From NCBI GenBank assembly GCA_036734945.1, contig DAIMXP010000022.1, positions 1 to 64,000 on the forward strand: 64,000 nucleotides of DNA, written 5' to 3'. The stretch's first letter is position 1, and every line of letters starts with the position of its first letter. The position numbers and the translations under genes are program-made. The stretch is from UBA4733 sp036734945. GTDB lineage: Bacteria; Chloroflexota; UBA4733. The notes beneath the pieces are model-generated. The model had not been told where the DNA came from. It ran no database searches and worked only from the letters and a program-made list of their open reading frames with translations. Positions 33,708 to 42,335 of this stretch are shown here, piece by piece.

Positions 33708-33735
33708 CAGAAAACGCCGGGGTCGGCTGCCGCAT

Positions 33736-36051
33736 CTACCGCTTTGCCAGCCGTGCCAGGCTTGCCGCCAGCTTCTTGACGCGTTGTTTAGGGTCCGGGA
33801 GGTTGGGGAACACCACGGTGACTTCCTCATCGCTGCTGGCGATGGTGCTGCTGATGACCGTACCATCGCCGAAGATCTGATGATACACCTTGTCGCCGGA
33901 ATGATACTGCATCGTCAATGGCGGCGGCGCCGGAGTCGCTGCGCCGGGTATGACCTGTACCGACGCCGGGGCGAGCCGCGTCCCGCTGGGCGGCCTCGTT
34001 GCCGGTCCGACCCCGTGCGAGCGGGACGGCTGGGCGCGATTGGCGCTGGGGCTTGACCAGGACGGCGCCGGCTGGCGTGCCCCGACGGTCGGCGATTCCC
34101 AGGTGACCGGGGAGTTCGCCTGTTTCTGGACGACCGCCTTTGGGATCTCTGCCACAAAGCGCGATCGTTCGTTCACTGCCGGCATGCCAAACAGGGTGCG
34201 CCGGAAGGCTGAAGTGAGGTAGAGGCGGCGCATCGCCCGAGTCATGCCGACGTAGCAGAGACGGCGTTCTTCCTCCAGTTCGTCTGGACGGTCGAGGGTG
34301 CGGCTGTGGGGGAAGAGACCTTCCTCCATCCCAACCATGAAGACCACCGGAAACTCCAGGCCTTTGGCAGCGTGCAGTGTGATCAGCGTGACGGCGTCAT
34401 TCTCGTCCCCGCGTTCGTCGCTGGAGGAGACTAACGCCACCTGCTCCAGGAACATCTCCAGGCCGGCGCGCGGCGCCAATTGGCCGAAGTCGCGTGCGAC
34501 GGTGTGCAATTCCATGACGTTCTTCCAGCGCTCCTCCGCCTCCGGCGTGCCGTCGCGCACATAGTCGTCGTACCCGGTGCGTTCCACCAGCCAGGTGATC
34601 AACTCCGGTACGGTCAGTCGCTCGGCCGCCTCGTTGACCTCCAGGAGCAGCCGGTGGACTTCGCCTGCTACCTTCAGCGTGCGTGTGCCCAGGGCGGTCA
34701 GTTCCTCAGAGTGTTCTAAGACGCTGCGCAGGGGTGATCGCCGCACGGTGGCCTCGCGGTTGAGTTCCGCCAGCGTGCGCGGCCCTAGCCCACGGGGCGG
34801 GACGTTGATGATGCGCTGGAGGGCCAGGCCATCGGCTGGGTTGGCGGCTAAGCGGATGTAGGCCAGCACGTCGCGCACCTCTTTGCGGTCGTAGAACTTG
34901 GTGCCGCCGATCAGCTTATAGCGCATTCCAGCTTGTAAGAAGGCTTCTTCTACTGCGCGGGATTGGGCATTGGTGCGGTAGAGCACGGCGCATTCGCCGG
35001 GGGTGGCGATGCCCCTGGCCTGCAGCCGGCGCACTTCACGCGCGACGAACTGCCCCTCCTCCTGCTCGTTATAGACCTCCACCAATTGCACCGGCTCGCC
35101 CGGTCCCAGGTCGGTCCAGAGCTCCTTGGGCGCCCGAGTCGCGTTACGCTGCACGACGGCTTGCGCCGCCGCGACGATGTTGCCGGTGCTGCGGTAGTTC
35201 TGCTCCAGCTTGAGCACGCGCGCTCCGGGGAAATCTGTCTCAAAGCGCAGGATATTGCCGACCTCCGCGCCGCGGAAGCGGTAAATGGACTGGTCGTCGT
35301 CGCCCACCACCATGACGTTGCCGTGCAACTGGGCGAGCAACTGCACCAGGCGGTATTGCGGCGCGTTAGTATCCTGGAACTCATCGACCAGGATGTAGCG
35401 ATAGCGCTCCTGGTAGCGGCGCAACACGGCGGGATGCTCGGTAAACAGGCGCATGGGGAAGAGCAGCAGGTCATCGAAGTCCAGCGCGTGGTTCTCCTGG
35501 AGCAACTCTTCGTAGACCCGGTAGACGCGATGCACCACCTCCTGGAAGTAGCTATCGGCCCGGGAGGCTGTGACCAGTGGCGCCTGCATGTGGTTCTTGG
35601 CGTTGGATATGCCGCTGAGGATGGCGCGCGGCGAGAAGTGCTTCTCGTCCAGGTCCAGCCGCTTCAGCGCTTGCTTCACCAACGCCAGTTGATCGTCTTC
35701 ATCGTAGATGACGAACTGGTGGTCCCAGCCGAGGTGATGGATATCGCGGCGCAGGAAGCGGGCGCAGATGGCGTGGAACGTGCCGACCGTCAGCCGGCGA
35801 GCCTGTTCCCCGGCCAGTGCCTCCAGCCGCGCCTTCAGCTCGCCGGCGGCCTTGTTGGTGAAGGTGACGGCCAGAATCTGCTCGGGCGGAATGCCGCGCT
35901 CGTTCAGCAGGTAAGCGATGCGGTGCGTCAGCACCCGCGTCTTGCCGGAGCCCGCCCCGGCGAAGATCAGCAGCGGCCCCTCCCCCGCCTCCACGGCCGC
36001 GCGCTGGACATCGTTCAGGAGGGCTGGGGCCACGGGTTCGTTCCTACTCAT
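33736..36051 (-). CDS. pcrA: ATP-dependent DNA helicase PcrA/UvrD
   Basis: A 771-residue SF1A helicase that unwinds DNA 3'-5' in repair and replication restart. Visible motifs: Walker A GAGSGKTR with K37, motif Ia TFTNKAAGELKAR, Walker B VDEFQDTN, motif III GDDDQSIYRFRGA, motif IV QNYRSTG, motif V TLHAAKGLEFP and motif VI VGMTRAMRRLYL. A linker with Pro/Ser leads to the C-terminal Tudor-like domain. The frame stays open 156 codons upstream of ATG 36051, but that part covers a broken HEPN gene. A TATACT box with TGG before it lies 14 bases upstream. Confidence 0.96.
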   Translation of the reverse strand: MSRNEPVAPALLNDVQRAAVEAGEGPLLIFAGAGSGKTRVLTHRIAYLLNERGIPPEQILAVTFTNKAAGELKARLEALAGEQARRLTVGTFHAICARFLRRDIHHLGWDHQFVIYDEDDQLALVKQALKRLDLDEKHFSPRAILSGISNAKNHMQAPLVTASRADSYFQEVVHRVYRVYEELLQENHALDFDDLLLFPMRLFTEHPAVLRRYQERYRYILVDEFQDTNAPQYRLVQLLAQLHGNVMVVGDDDQSIYRFRGAEVGNILRFETDFPGARVLKLEQNYRSTGNIVAAAQAVVQRNATRAPKELWTDLGPGEPVQLVEVYNEQEEGQFVAREVRRLQARGIATPGECAVLYRTNAQSRAVEEAFLQAGMRYKLIGGTKFYDRKEVRDVLAYIRLAANPADGLALQRIINVPPRGLGPRTLAELNREATVRRSPLRSVLEHSEELTALGTRTLKVAGEVHRLLLEVNEAAERLTVPELITWLVERTGYDDYVRDGTPEAEERWKNVMELHTVARDFGQLAPRAGLEMFLEQVALVSSSDERGDENDAVTLITLHAAKGLEFPVVFMVGMEEGLFPHSRTLDRPDELEEERRLCYVGMTRAMRRLYLTSAFRRTLFGMPAVNERSRFVAEIPKAVVQKQANSPVTWESPTVGARQPAPSWSSPSANRAQPSRSHGVGPATRPPSGTRLAPASVQVIPGAATPAPPPLTMQYHSGDKVYHQIFGDGTVISSTIASSDEEVTVVFPNLPDPKQRVKKLAASLARLAKR

Positions 36052-36064
36052 GTATTCGGTGGGG

Positions 36065-36070
36065 AGTATA
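36065..36070 (-). promoter_or_regulatory. Probable extended -10 box of pcrA
   Basis: On the reverse strand this reads TATACT preceded by TGG, an extended -10 form. Transcription would start about 7 bases before ATG 36051, giving a very short leader without a Shine-Dalgarno sequence. It supports that ATG over longer frames. Confidence 0.45.
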
Positions 36071-36152
36071 CCAGGGTGAGTGCGGCTACCTGGAGCGAGT
36101 CCGACGACAGACCTGCGCGAACGCAGCCATTGCGTGATGGGCGCAAACCGTT

Positions 36153-36501
36153 CTACGGCTGAACTTCGGGCGGCAATCGGTGGAGGACGAAGTCCACGAC
36201 CTGTCGGGCATGGGTTGTCGCCTGCACCGCTTGGAGACGGTTTGGTGCAGGCTCCTTGCTCGGGTAGCGAAACTCTGCGACGTACGGCGTCAGTATCCTT
36301 GCCGCTCCATCCAGTTGGTGAAACGCTGCATCGAATGGAATGCAGAGGATGAGCAGTGAGACCAAGTTGTGCGTCTTGGGAAAGGGTCGGCGCCGGCTCG
36401 ATCAACGAGTCGCCGCCTGAGAGGAGAACATCCGCCGATTGGAGATCGGCGCCAACGCGGGCGAGCCACTGTTGTACTTCGGCAACGTGCTCAGGCGACA
36501 T
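36153..36501 (-). pseudogene. Broken HEPN-domain gene (MNT partner)
   Basis: The first ~45 codons from ATG 36501 read MSPEHVAEVQQWLARVGADL, a typical HEPN start. The end of a HEPN protein (KTHNLVSLLILCIPFDAAF to DFVLHRLPPEV and a stop at 36153) follows in another frame. The junction falls near 36385-36400, where about 30 family residues (the FHAQQAAEKALKAFL region) are missing. So the gene has an internal deletion and a frameshift. It overlaps the nucleotidyltransferase gene by 11 bases, the normal layout of MNT-HEPN toxin-antitoxin pairs. Confidence 0.8.
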
Positions 36502-36880
36502 AGAGGAGCCTACCTTCACGGCCGACAGTAGCTGGAAGCGATGCTTTCACGATTTGGCGACGTTCGAAGTAATCAATGGTCATGACAATGACATCCACGC
36601 CCACTCCCACGCCGAACAGCGCCCCATACGCCTCTTGTTCCAAGGCAAAAGGCCGGTCGTCTTTGTCGCGGACAAGTAGCAGTACGTCGTAGTCGCTGTC
36701 ATCTTGGGCATCGCCGCGCGCCCGCGAGCCAAACAGGTAGACTCGTTGGGGATGCAGCGCCGCGACCAGACGGCGCACGATCTCGCTGAGCTTCGGGTCG
36801 GCCGCCATTGCCGGCGAGACTGGTGAGCCCGGACGATCCGCAACCGACAGCGCTATCGCGTGCTCACTTTGGCTTGTCAC
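36491..36880 (-). CDS. MNT-type nucleotidyltransferase (minimal, HEPN partner)
   Basis: A 129-residue minimal nucleotidyltransferase. The catalytic motif is LFGSRARGDAQDDSDYDVLL near residue 50 (GS then DxD), with a third acidic position in VDVIVMTID. MNT antitoxins AMPylate and silence their HEPN RNase partner. GGGAAGGGAG supports GTG 36880; ATG 36808 is an alternative nearer the domain. A TATAAT (36964-36969, reverse strand) could be its -10. Its HEPN partner is broken, so this copy may be an orphan. Confidence 0.85.
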   Translation of the reverse strand: MTSQSEHAIALSVADRPGSPVSPAMAADPKLSEIVRRLVAALHPQRVYLFGSRARGDAQDDSDYDVLLLVRDKDDRPFALEQEAYGALFGVGVGVDVIVMTIDYFERRQIVKASLPATVGREGRLLYVA

Positions 36881-37146
36881 CTTGTCGTCTCCCTTCCCCA
36901 CCGCTCGGCTTATCTTATTGGGATAGTCGACTATCGGCCCTCTCCTATCCGTCAACGGACCAGATTATACGGCTTCGGCGGATCATCGTCGCCGGAACCT
37001 GTCAAAAAGGAGCAGGGCGACGCCCAGGATCTGGTCTCTCACTGATTGGGGCGTTTGGCAACAGTCGAACGCCAACCGAGCGGCCCTAATGCAACATGCA
37101 GCTCCGTGGTACCCTCCGTTGTAGCGATGCGAGGAGGTTGGCGACG

Positions 37147-37773
37147 GTGACTGCGATTCCCATTGAGCGGCGGTGGACCTTCCGCGATCTACCGAGTCTG
37201 CCCGACGACGACCGTATCTACGACATCCTTGGAGGAGAACTCGTCGTGCGCAATGTGCCGAACATGAACCACGCGGTCGTGCTCTCCGAACTGATGATCT
37301 TCCTTGGCCGCGCTCAGGAGGCCGGATACGGCGAGGTGTATACGACATCGACCGCCGCAGCACTGGATTATGGTACACGGGGCGAGGACGCCGAAGACGT
37401 TCCCCACCCGGACATCCTCTTCATTCGGCAGGCCCGTATCAGCCTGCGTGGTTGGCAGGCTGTGGAAGGCGTACCTGACCTTATTATCGAGATTCTGTCG
37501 CCGAGCACCCAAAGTGAACATGCGCCGGATGGACGGTGGTGGGATGCCTACGCGCGCAATGGTGTGCCGTACTACTGGTTAGTCGATCCAGGTCGACGGC
37601 TGATCCGCAAGTACACGCTGGTTGGCATCCCCTACCAGGGCGGAGTCTTTGGTGAACCGTCTACCCTCCGAGCCGGCGATGTGCTGACTAGCCCGCTTTT
37701 CCCAACGCTCTCCTTGCCGGTAGCTTCCGTTTTTCGGCGGGTTCGTGACCGCCCGCCACGACGACGTCACTAA
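37147..37773 (+). CDS. Uma2-family protein
   Basis: A 208-residue Uma2/DUF820 protein. It shows YDILGGELVVRNVPNMNHA near 25, the PD-(D/E)xK core HPDILFIR then GVPDLIIEILSPSTQSEHA, and ARNGVPYYWLVDPGRR. The functional role of this large family is unclear; the fold predicts a nuclease. GAGGAGG 9 bases upstream fixes GTG 37147 over an in-frame ATG at 37096. It converges on the flavin oxidoreductase gene. Confidence 0.88.
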   Translation: MTAIPIERRWTFRDLPSLPDDDRIYDILGGELVVRNVPNMNHAVVLSELMIFLGRAQEAGYGEVYTTSTAAALDYGTRGEDAEDVPHPDILFIRQARISLRGWQAVEGVPDLIIEILSPSTQSEHAPDGRWWDAYARNGVPYYWLVDPGRRLIRKYTLVGIPYQGGVFGEPSTLRAGDVLTSPLFPTLSLPVASVFRRVRDRPPRRRH

Positions 37774-37804
37774 AAGGCGGCAGGGTAATGAAAGGTCGCC
37801 CGCG

Positions 37805-39115
37805 TCAACGCTCCTCATGATGCGCCACTACTGCCCGCGCCGCATCGACACCCGAGCGCAAGGCGCCCTGGATGCTGCTGGACTGCAGGTACTCTCCGGC
37901 CAGATAGAGGCCGGGCGTGGCCGTGCGCGTGCCTGGGCGATGGTCGCGCCAACGGGGTGGCTGGCTGAACTGGGCATGGGGGATGCGGTAGATCGCCAGG
38001 CAACGCAGGCCCTCCGCTTTGCTGCCGAACCACTGTCGCAGTTCGGCGCGACTGCGGTGCTCCACGGTCGCGTCGTCGAGCCGCTGACCAACGAGGGAGG
38101 TACAGGAGAGCAAATGCTGGCCGGAAGGGGCGTAGGAGGGCGCGATGTTGGTGAGCTGGGCGACCTGATTGAGGAAACCGGCGGGGTCCGAGTTGAGCAC
38201 GATCAGGCGATCGCGGTAGATCGGCCTGGTACTGCTAAAGTAGATCGTGGTGCAACCCAGCGATGCGAGATCCGGCAGCTCTGCGCAAAGGGTCCGCGCT
38301 GACCAAAGATCGGTGGCCAGGATGACGGCGCTTGCCGGGAAGCGTTGTTGATGCGCCTGCACGGCTATCGCCCGACCCTCCGTGTCGCGCTCAATTTCCA
38401 GCGCCGGTGTGTTGAGTTGAATGGCGTCGGTCGGTAGGCGGTCGGCCAGTTGTTTCGCCAGTGCGCCCATGCCGCCACTGGGAACCACGGTTCGTCCTTC
38501 GGAAAGCATCTTGAAGAGAAACAGAAACCAGGGAGCACGGCTGCTGAGCGTTCGGTCCAGCAAGACGCCGCCGAAGAAGGGCGCGAAAAACTGCTCCACA
38601 GCGTTCGTGCTGAAGTGCATGTGCTTCAGTTCTTCAACCGTGCTGCGTTCCGCGGCGTGCGCCAGCCGATGACTACCAGGCCCCATCAGTTCCAGTTTCA
38701 GACGGAGCAAGCGTGATAGGTCCGCCCGACTGAAAGGTGACATGGTGAGCAGTTGCAGCAGTCGATTGGGGTTGGCAAAGGGGTCAACGGCCACCTGCAT
38801 AGGCGACCTGCCCGCTATGAGCGCGCCAGAGTTGAAGGCGCGAAGGCGCAACGCCCCTTGATCAACGAGGCCACCCAATGCCGGGTAGGCGGTGAAGAGC
38901 GCCTGGAAGCCGCGGTCCAGCACAAAGCCCTCGGCGGTGTAGTCGGAACGGACCCGGCCGCCGACACCGTCGCTCGCTTCCAGCAGGCAGACGGCCCGAC
39001 CGGCCCTGTGCAACGTCACCGCCGCAGCCAGGCCAGCCAGTCCGGCCCCAATGATCACGACCTGTGGCGCGTCTCCCGCTGCTTGGCCGCTAGCGTTGGG
39101 CCCGTTCACCACCAC
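37805..39115 (-). CDS. FAD-dependent amine oxidase/phytoene desaturase-like oxidoreductase
   Basis: A 436-residue flavoprotein with the dinucleotide motif VVIIGAGLAGLAAAVTLHRAG near 20 followed by GGRVRSDYTAEGFVLDRG, typical of the amine oxidase/carotenoid desaturase superfamily. The C-terminal FAD segment is PGLYLAGEYLQSSSIQGALRSG. The substrate is unknown. Its start overlaps the end of the SCO1664-type gene by 10 bases, so the two are translated together. Confidence 0.88.
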   Translation of the reverse strand: MVVNGPNASGQAAGDAPQVVIIGAGLAGLAAAVTLHRAGRAVCLLEASDGVGGRVRSDYTAEGFVLDRGFQALFTAYPALGGLVDQGALRLRAFNSGALIAGRSPMQVAVDPFANPNRLLQLLTMSPFSRADLSRLLRLKLELMGPGSHRLAHAAERSTVEELKHMHFSTNAVEQFFAPFFGGVLLDRTLSSRAPWFLFLFKMLSEGRTVVPSGGMGALAKQLADRLPTDAIQLNTPALEIERDTEGRAIAVQAHQQRFPASAVILATDLWSARTLCAELPDLASLGCTTIYFSSTRPIYRDRLIVLNSDPAGFLNQVAQLTNIAPSYAPSGQHLLSCTSLVGQRLDDATVEHRSRAELRQWFGSKAEGLRCLAIYRIPHAQFSQPPRWRDHRPGTRTATPGLYLAGEYLQSSSIQGALRSGVDAARAVVAHHEER

Positions 39116-39924
39116 TCCCTGGGCACGCTGTCATAGTTGTCCAGGCGAGGGAAGACGCGCTGGCGGAGCACGCGCTCGATCCGTTTGACGAAGACCCCGA
39201 TCTCGTCGCTCGCCAACAACGGCTTGAGCTGCTCCAGGAGTTCATCCAGGGACGTAGAGGAGGCAAAGCGTTGTACGTCGGCGAGCAGCCACGACGGTAG
39301 CGCACTGCCCGAGAACTCACGCAGGACGGTGCGCAGCTTGGGATCGGTGTTGAAGGCGAGGCCATGGTCAATGCCCCAGACATTCCCTTCCTTATCAAGC
39401 AAGCAGTGCCCAGCCTTACGGTCGGCGTTATTGGTGATGTAGTCAAACACCGCCATTTGCATCAACTCCGCGCGGTGCTCATGGCGCCAGCGGAACAGGT
39501 GACTGTCGCTGGTCGGTTGGACATAGAGCTGGATGGACCCGACGCCGTAGGGACCTTCCCGAATGACTGTTGGTGGGACGAACTGCCAGCCCAGGGCTGC
39601 GCTGGTCAGGTAGGCGGCATACTCGCGTTTGTAGAGCGTGCCGGAGGGGAAGTCCCAGAGCGGCACCTCACCCCGGCGCGGCTTGTAGATCGCCAGCACG
39701 TCGATATCCTGGCCGGAGTTCGTCAATCCCAGGGCGAAACTGTAGTTCGAGCCTTGCGGCAACTGTTCGCAGGCGACGATCTCCGCGCAGCGCAATTGCT
39801 CCAGGACTGGCGCATCAACGCGCGGCTGCGTGTCTGGAGGTCCCTCATCTGGGGCCTCCGCGGCGGCATCAGCGTCGCCCGACAGCGAGTCGGGCCGAGT
39901 CGGACGCCTTCGATAACTTGCCAT
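39106..39924 (-). CDS. SCO1664-family protein (PI3/4-kinase-like fold)
   Basis: A 272-residue protein of the SCO1664 family, conserved in Actinobacteria and Chloroflexota and related to phosphatidylinositol 3/4-kinase folds. Landmarks are YKPRRGEVPLWDFPSGTLYKRE near 85 (nucleotide-side Lys), MAVFDYITNNADRKAGH near 160 (catalytic-loop-like) and GIDHGLAFN near 190 (DFG-like). Residues 1-40 are low in order and acidic. The true substrate is unknown. A reverse-strand TATACT (39931-39936) 7 bases before the ATG would give a leaderless mRNA. Confidence 0.85.
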   Translation of the reverse strand: MASYRRRPTRPDSLSGDADAAAEAPDEGPPDTQPRVDAPVLEQLRCAEIVACEQLPQGSNYSFALGLTNSGQDIDVLAIYKPRRGEVPLWDFPSGTLYKREYAAYLTSAALGWQFVPPTVIREGPYGVGSIQLYVQPTSDSHLFRWRHEHRAELMQMAVFDYITNNADRKAGHCLLDKEGNVWGIDHGLAFNTDPKLRTVLREFSGSALPSWLLADVQRFASSTSLDELLEQLKPLLASDEIGVFVKRIERVLRQRVFPRLDNYDSVPREWW

Positions 39925-39930
39925 GGGGAG

Positions 39931-39936
39931 AGTATA
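39931..39936 (-). promoter_or_regulatory. Possible -10 box of the SCO1664-type gene
   Basis: TATACT on the reverse strand ends 7 bases before ATG 39924, so transcription would begin at or beside the start codon (leaderless). No -35 is apparent. Confidence 0.4.
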
Positions 39937-39954
39937 CGTTTGGAGCGCAGCGAG

Positions 39955-40923
39955 CTAGGCGAAGTTGCTGTCGAAGAGTGCTTCGATCCGGGCGATGTCG
40001 GACAGCGGCAAGTCGGGCAGGTCCGGCGCGGCGGCGAACTCCTCCAGTTGCTCCAGATTATAGATATTGGGCAGCGTCGAGCAGACGGTTGGCTGGGCCA
40101 GGATGAACTTCAGTGCGGCCTGGCCCAGCGTCATGTTGTGATCGTCGCTCAAAAAGCGCAGGCGCTCAATCTTCTTGATGCCGCTGAGCAGCCACTCGCG
40201 CGGGCGGTGGTTGCGGTGGTCTCCTGGTGGGAAGGTGGTCTCCTCTGTGAAGTGCCCCTCCAGCAAACCGGAGGAGTGCGGCACGCGCACCAGCAGGCCA
40301 ACGCCACGCTCCTGCGCCGTGGCAAAGAAGCTGCGTCCCGGTTCCTGTTCCAGGGCATTGTAGATGATCTGCAATGATGCCATCGCGCGCTGCTCCATCA
40401 TGGCGGCGCCGTCCAGCGTGCCGCCGATAGCCGGTCCCATCGCCACGCCGTAATGGCGAATCTTGCCTTCGGACCGCAATTCCTCTAACGTGCCAAAGAG
40501 GTCGTCGCGTCGCATGTCGGGCAGATGCGGGTTGTGCAACTGGTAGAGGTCGATGTAGTCGGTGGCGAGGCGGCGGAGGCTCTGCTCGCAGGCAAAACGC
40601 ACAAAGGCCGGCTCCCAACGCTGTGGGCGTTCGCGTTGTCCCTGGGACTCCGGGTTGGCGTAGATGTCGTAGCCAAACTTGGTGGCGATCACCAGGCGCC
40701 GACGTTCCGCCGCCAAAGCGATGGGGATGATCTCTTCGGCGCGACCGTTGCCGTAGGTGTCACCGGTGTCGATGAAGGTGACGCCGAGGTCGAAGGCCCG
40801 CCGCAAGAGGGTGTCGCACTCCTCCTGTGTGTGCGTCCCCCACCAGTCCGACCCCAGCGTCCAGGCGCCGAAGCCCACTTCGGACACTGTCAGGTCCGTC
40901 CCCGGAAAGGTGCGATAGCGCAT
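39955..40923 (-). CDS. Aldo/keto reductase
   Basis: A 322-residue NADPH-dependent TIM-barrel reductase. It shows GFGAWTLGSDWWG near 20, the catalytic Asp/Tyr in TFIDTGDTYGNGRAEEI near 50, Lys in VIATKFGYD near 80 and YIDLYQLHNPHLPD near 125. Close relatives in this subgroup act on general aldehydes or sugars. AGGAGC precedes ATG 40923; a TATACT at 40955-40960 (reverse strand) may be its -10. An open extension upstream is not reductase-like. Confidence 0.93.
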   Translation of the reverse strand: MRYRTFPGTDLTVSEVGFGAWTLGSDWWGTHTQEECDTLLRRAFDLGVTFIDTGDTYGNGRAEEIIPIALAAERRRLVIATKFGYDIYANPESQGQRERPQRWEPAFVRFACEQSLRRLATDYIDLYQLHNPHLPDMRRDDLFGTLEELRSEGKIRHYGVAMGPAIGGTLDGAAMMEQRAMASLQIIYNALEQEPGRSFFATAQERGVGLLVRVPHSSGLLEGHFTEETTFPPGDHRNHRPREWLLSGIKKIERLRFLSDDHNMTLGQAALKFILAQPTVCSTLPNIYNLEQLEEFAAAPDLPDLPLSDIARIEALFDSNFA

Positions 40924-41056
40924 CAAGCTGCTCCTATTCGACGTCTGCTCAAGCAGTATACCGAGGGATGCAGTTCCCGAACTGCGTAGCGGCCGGCGAA
41001 ATGTTAGCGCATCGTCCTCGGCGGCACGCCATGCCATAAGATCAGCTACACAGGGC

Positions 41057-41063
41057 TGTCACA
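41057..41063 (+). promoter_or_regulatory. Possible ECF-type -35 element upstream of sigma gene
   Basis: TGTCACA resembles the -35 motif described for ECF41 promoters. The expected CGTC -10 is not seen at the usual 16-17 bp distance; CGGG lies 14 bp downstream. It sits 79 bases before the sigma gene and could be an autoregulatory site. Confidence 0.3.
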
Positions 41064-41141
41064 TTTTGCACGAGAATCGGGATATGTAGGCAGGACGATG
41101 CGCGTCGACGAACGCATCCGCCGTAAGTGAGGAGGTTTCGG

Positions 41142-42335
41142 ATGGGCAGAGTAATTGCGCCCGCTGCTGCCAACGAGGAGCGCCTTCTCCAGACGCTCTG
41201 CTCTGAGCGAGCGCGGCTGGTACGCCTCTGCTACCGGCTCACGGGTAGCCTCGACGCCGCGGAGGATCTGGCACAGGAGACACTGTACGAGGCGGTGCGC
41301 AACGCGCACAAACTGCACGACCCTACGGGCTACGGCAAGTGGCTCTCCGCCATTGCCCGCAATGTCTGCCTGCGTTGGAATGAACGCCGGGGCCGTGAGG
41401 CCGCCCGCCTCCATTCACTCCACCCTTCGGGCGCAGCCTCCAACGACGAGGATACCGACGAGTTGGACTTGCCGGACGAGAACTACGATCTGGATGTCGA
41501 ACTGGGTCGCCGGGAACTGGCAGCGCTGCTGGATCGGGCGCTCGCCATGCTGCCGGCAGAGAGCCGCGAGGTGCTGATCCAGCGCTACGTGTACGACTCG
41601 CCCTACGCCGAGATCGCCAGGCGGCTTGATTTGAATGGCCCCGCCGTCGCCAAGCGCTTGGAGCGCGGCAGGCTCCGGCTGAAGCGCGTCTTATCCACCT
41701 ACCTGATCCGCGAGGCGGTGGGCTACGGCCTGTCTGCGGGCCAGCTCTTCGACGATTGGCAAGAGACGCCGATCTGGTGCCCCTGTTGTGGCAACCGTCA
41801 CCTACTCGGCCAGCGTATGCCCGGCGGTCGGCTGTGGCTGATCTGCCAGCCCTGTGTCATTCCTGTCAACCTGTACGCGACTGTGGGGCCCTATCCGCAC
41901 GTTCAGGGCTACAGCGCGACCTACTTCCGAAGCCATGTTGAGCACGAGCGCCACTTCGGCGGTGGCACCGTCGGCCTGGCGGAGCGCTGCAGTCGGTGTG
42001 GCGGCACGCTCGTCTATCGCCCGACGGTGGAGACCTGGATGTCCTACGCCTATCACTACCTCCTGGCCCGCTGCGCGAGCTGCGGGAATGACGCCGGCCA
42101 GTTCGCGGCGACCTGGCAGCTCCTCTCCACGCCCGAAGGGCGGCGCTTCCGGCAAGAGCACACGCGGCTCCGGTTCCTACCGGACAGAGAAGTCGAGGCC
42201 GGTGGGGTGCCGGCCCTCGTCGTTGGCTTCGAGAGCATGACCGATAGCGCCACGCTGCACGGCATCTTCGTCCGTGATACCTTCGAGCGCATCAGGGTGG
42301 ATGCGCCGCCGGGCGGTGGTGGCGAAGGTGACTGA
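41142..42335 (+). CDS. ECF sigma factor with cysteine-rich C-terminal domain
   Basis: A 397-residue protein. Residues 1-185 are an ECF sigma-70 factor: region 2 (LVRLCYRLTGSLDAAEDLAQETLYEAV) and region 4 (LAMLPAESREVLIQRYVYDSPYAEIARRL, split in the helix-turn-helix). The remaining ~210 residues are unlike SnoaL-type tails: they hold paired cysteines in WCPCCG, ICQPC, CSRCGG and CASCGN, so probably two zinc ribbons, and then a beta-rich end. GAGGAGG 6 bases before ATG 41142 sets the start. Its stop overlaps the GTG of the first ABC gene by 8 bases, tying the regulator to the two exporters. Confidence 0.9.
   Translation: MGRVIAPAAANEERLLQTLCSERARLVRLCYRLTGSLDAAEDLAQETLYEAVRNAHKLHDPTGYGKWLSAIARNVCLRWNERRGREAARLHSLHPSGAASNDEDTDELDLPDENYDLDVELGRRELAALLDRALAMLPAESREVLIQRYVYDSPYAEIARRLDLNGPAVAKRLERGRLRLKRVLSTYLIREAVGYGLSAGQLFDDWQETPIWCPCCGNRHLLGQRMPGGRLWLICQPCVIPVNLYATVGPYPHVQGYSATYFRSHVEHERHFGGGTVGLAERCSRCGGTLVYRPTVETWMSYAYHYLLARCASCGNDAGQFAATWQLLSTPEGRRFRQEHTRLRFLPDREVEAGGVPALVVGFESMTDSATLHGIFVRDTFERIRVDAPPGGGGEGD

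Noticed and set aside
32305..33735. An insertion sequence or integrase in the toxin-antitoxin island
   Set aside because: No transposase or recombinase frame and no clear terminal inverted repeats were found.
36052..36519. A 156-codon N-terminal extension of pcrA
   Set aside because: The sequence is the reading-through of a broken HEPN gene; helicase homology begins at 36051 and a -10 box lies before it.
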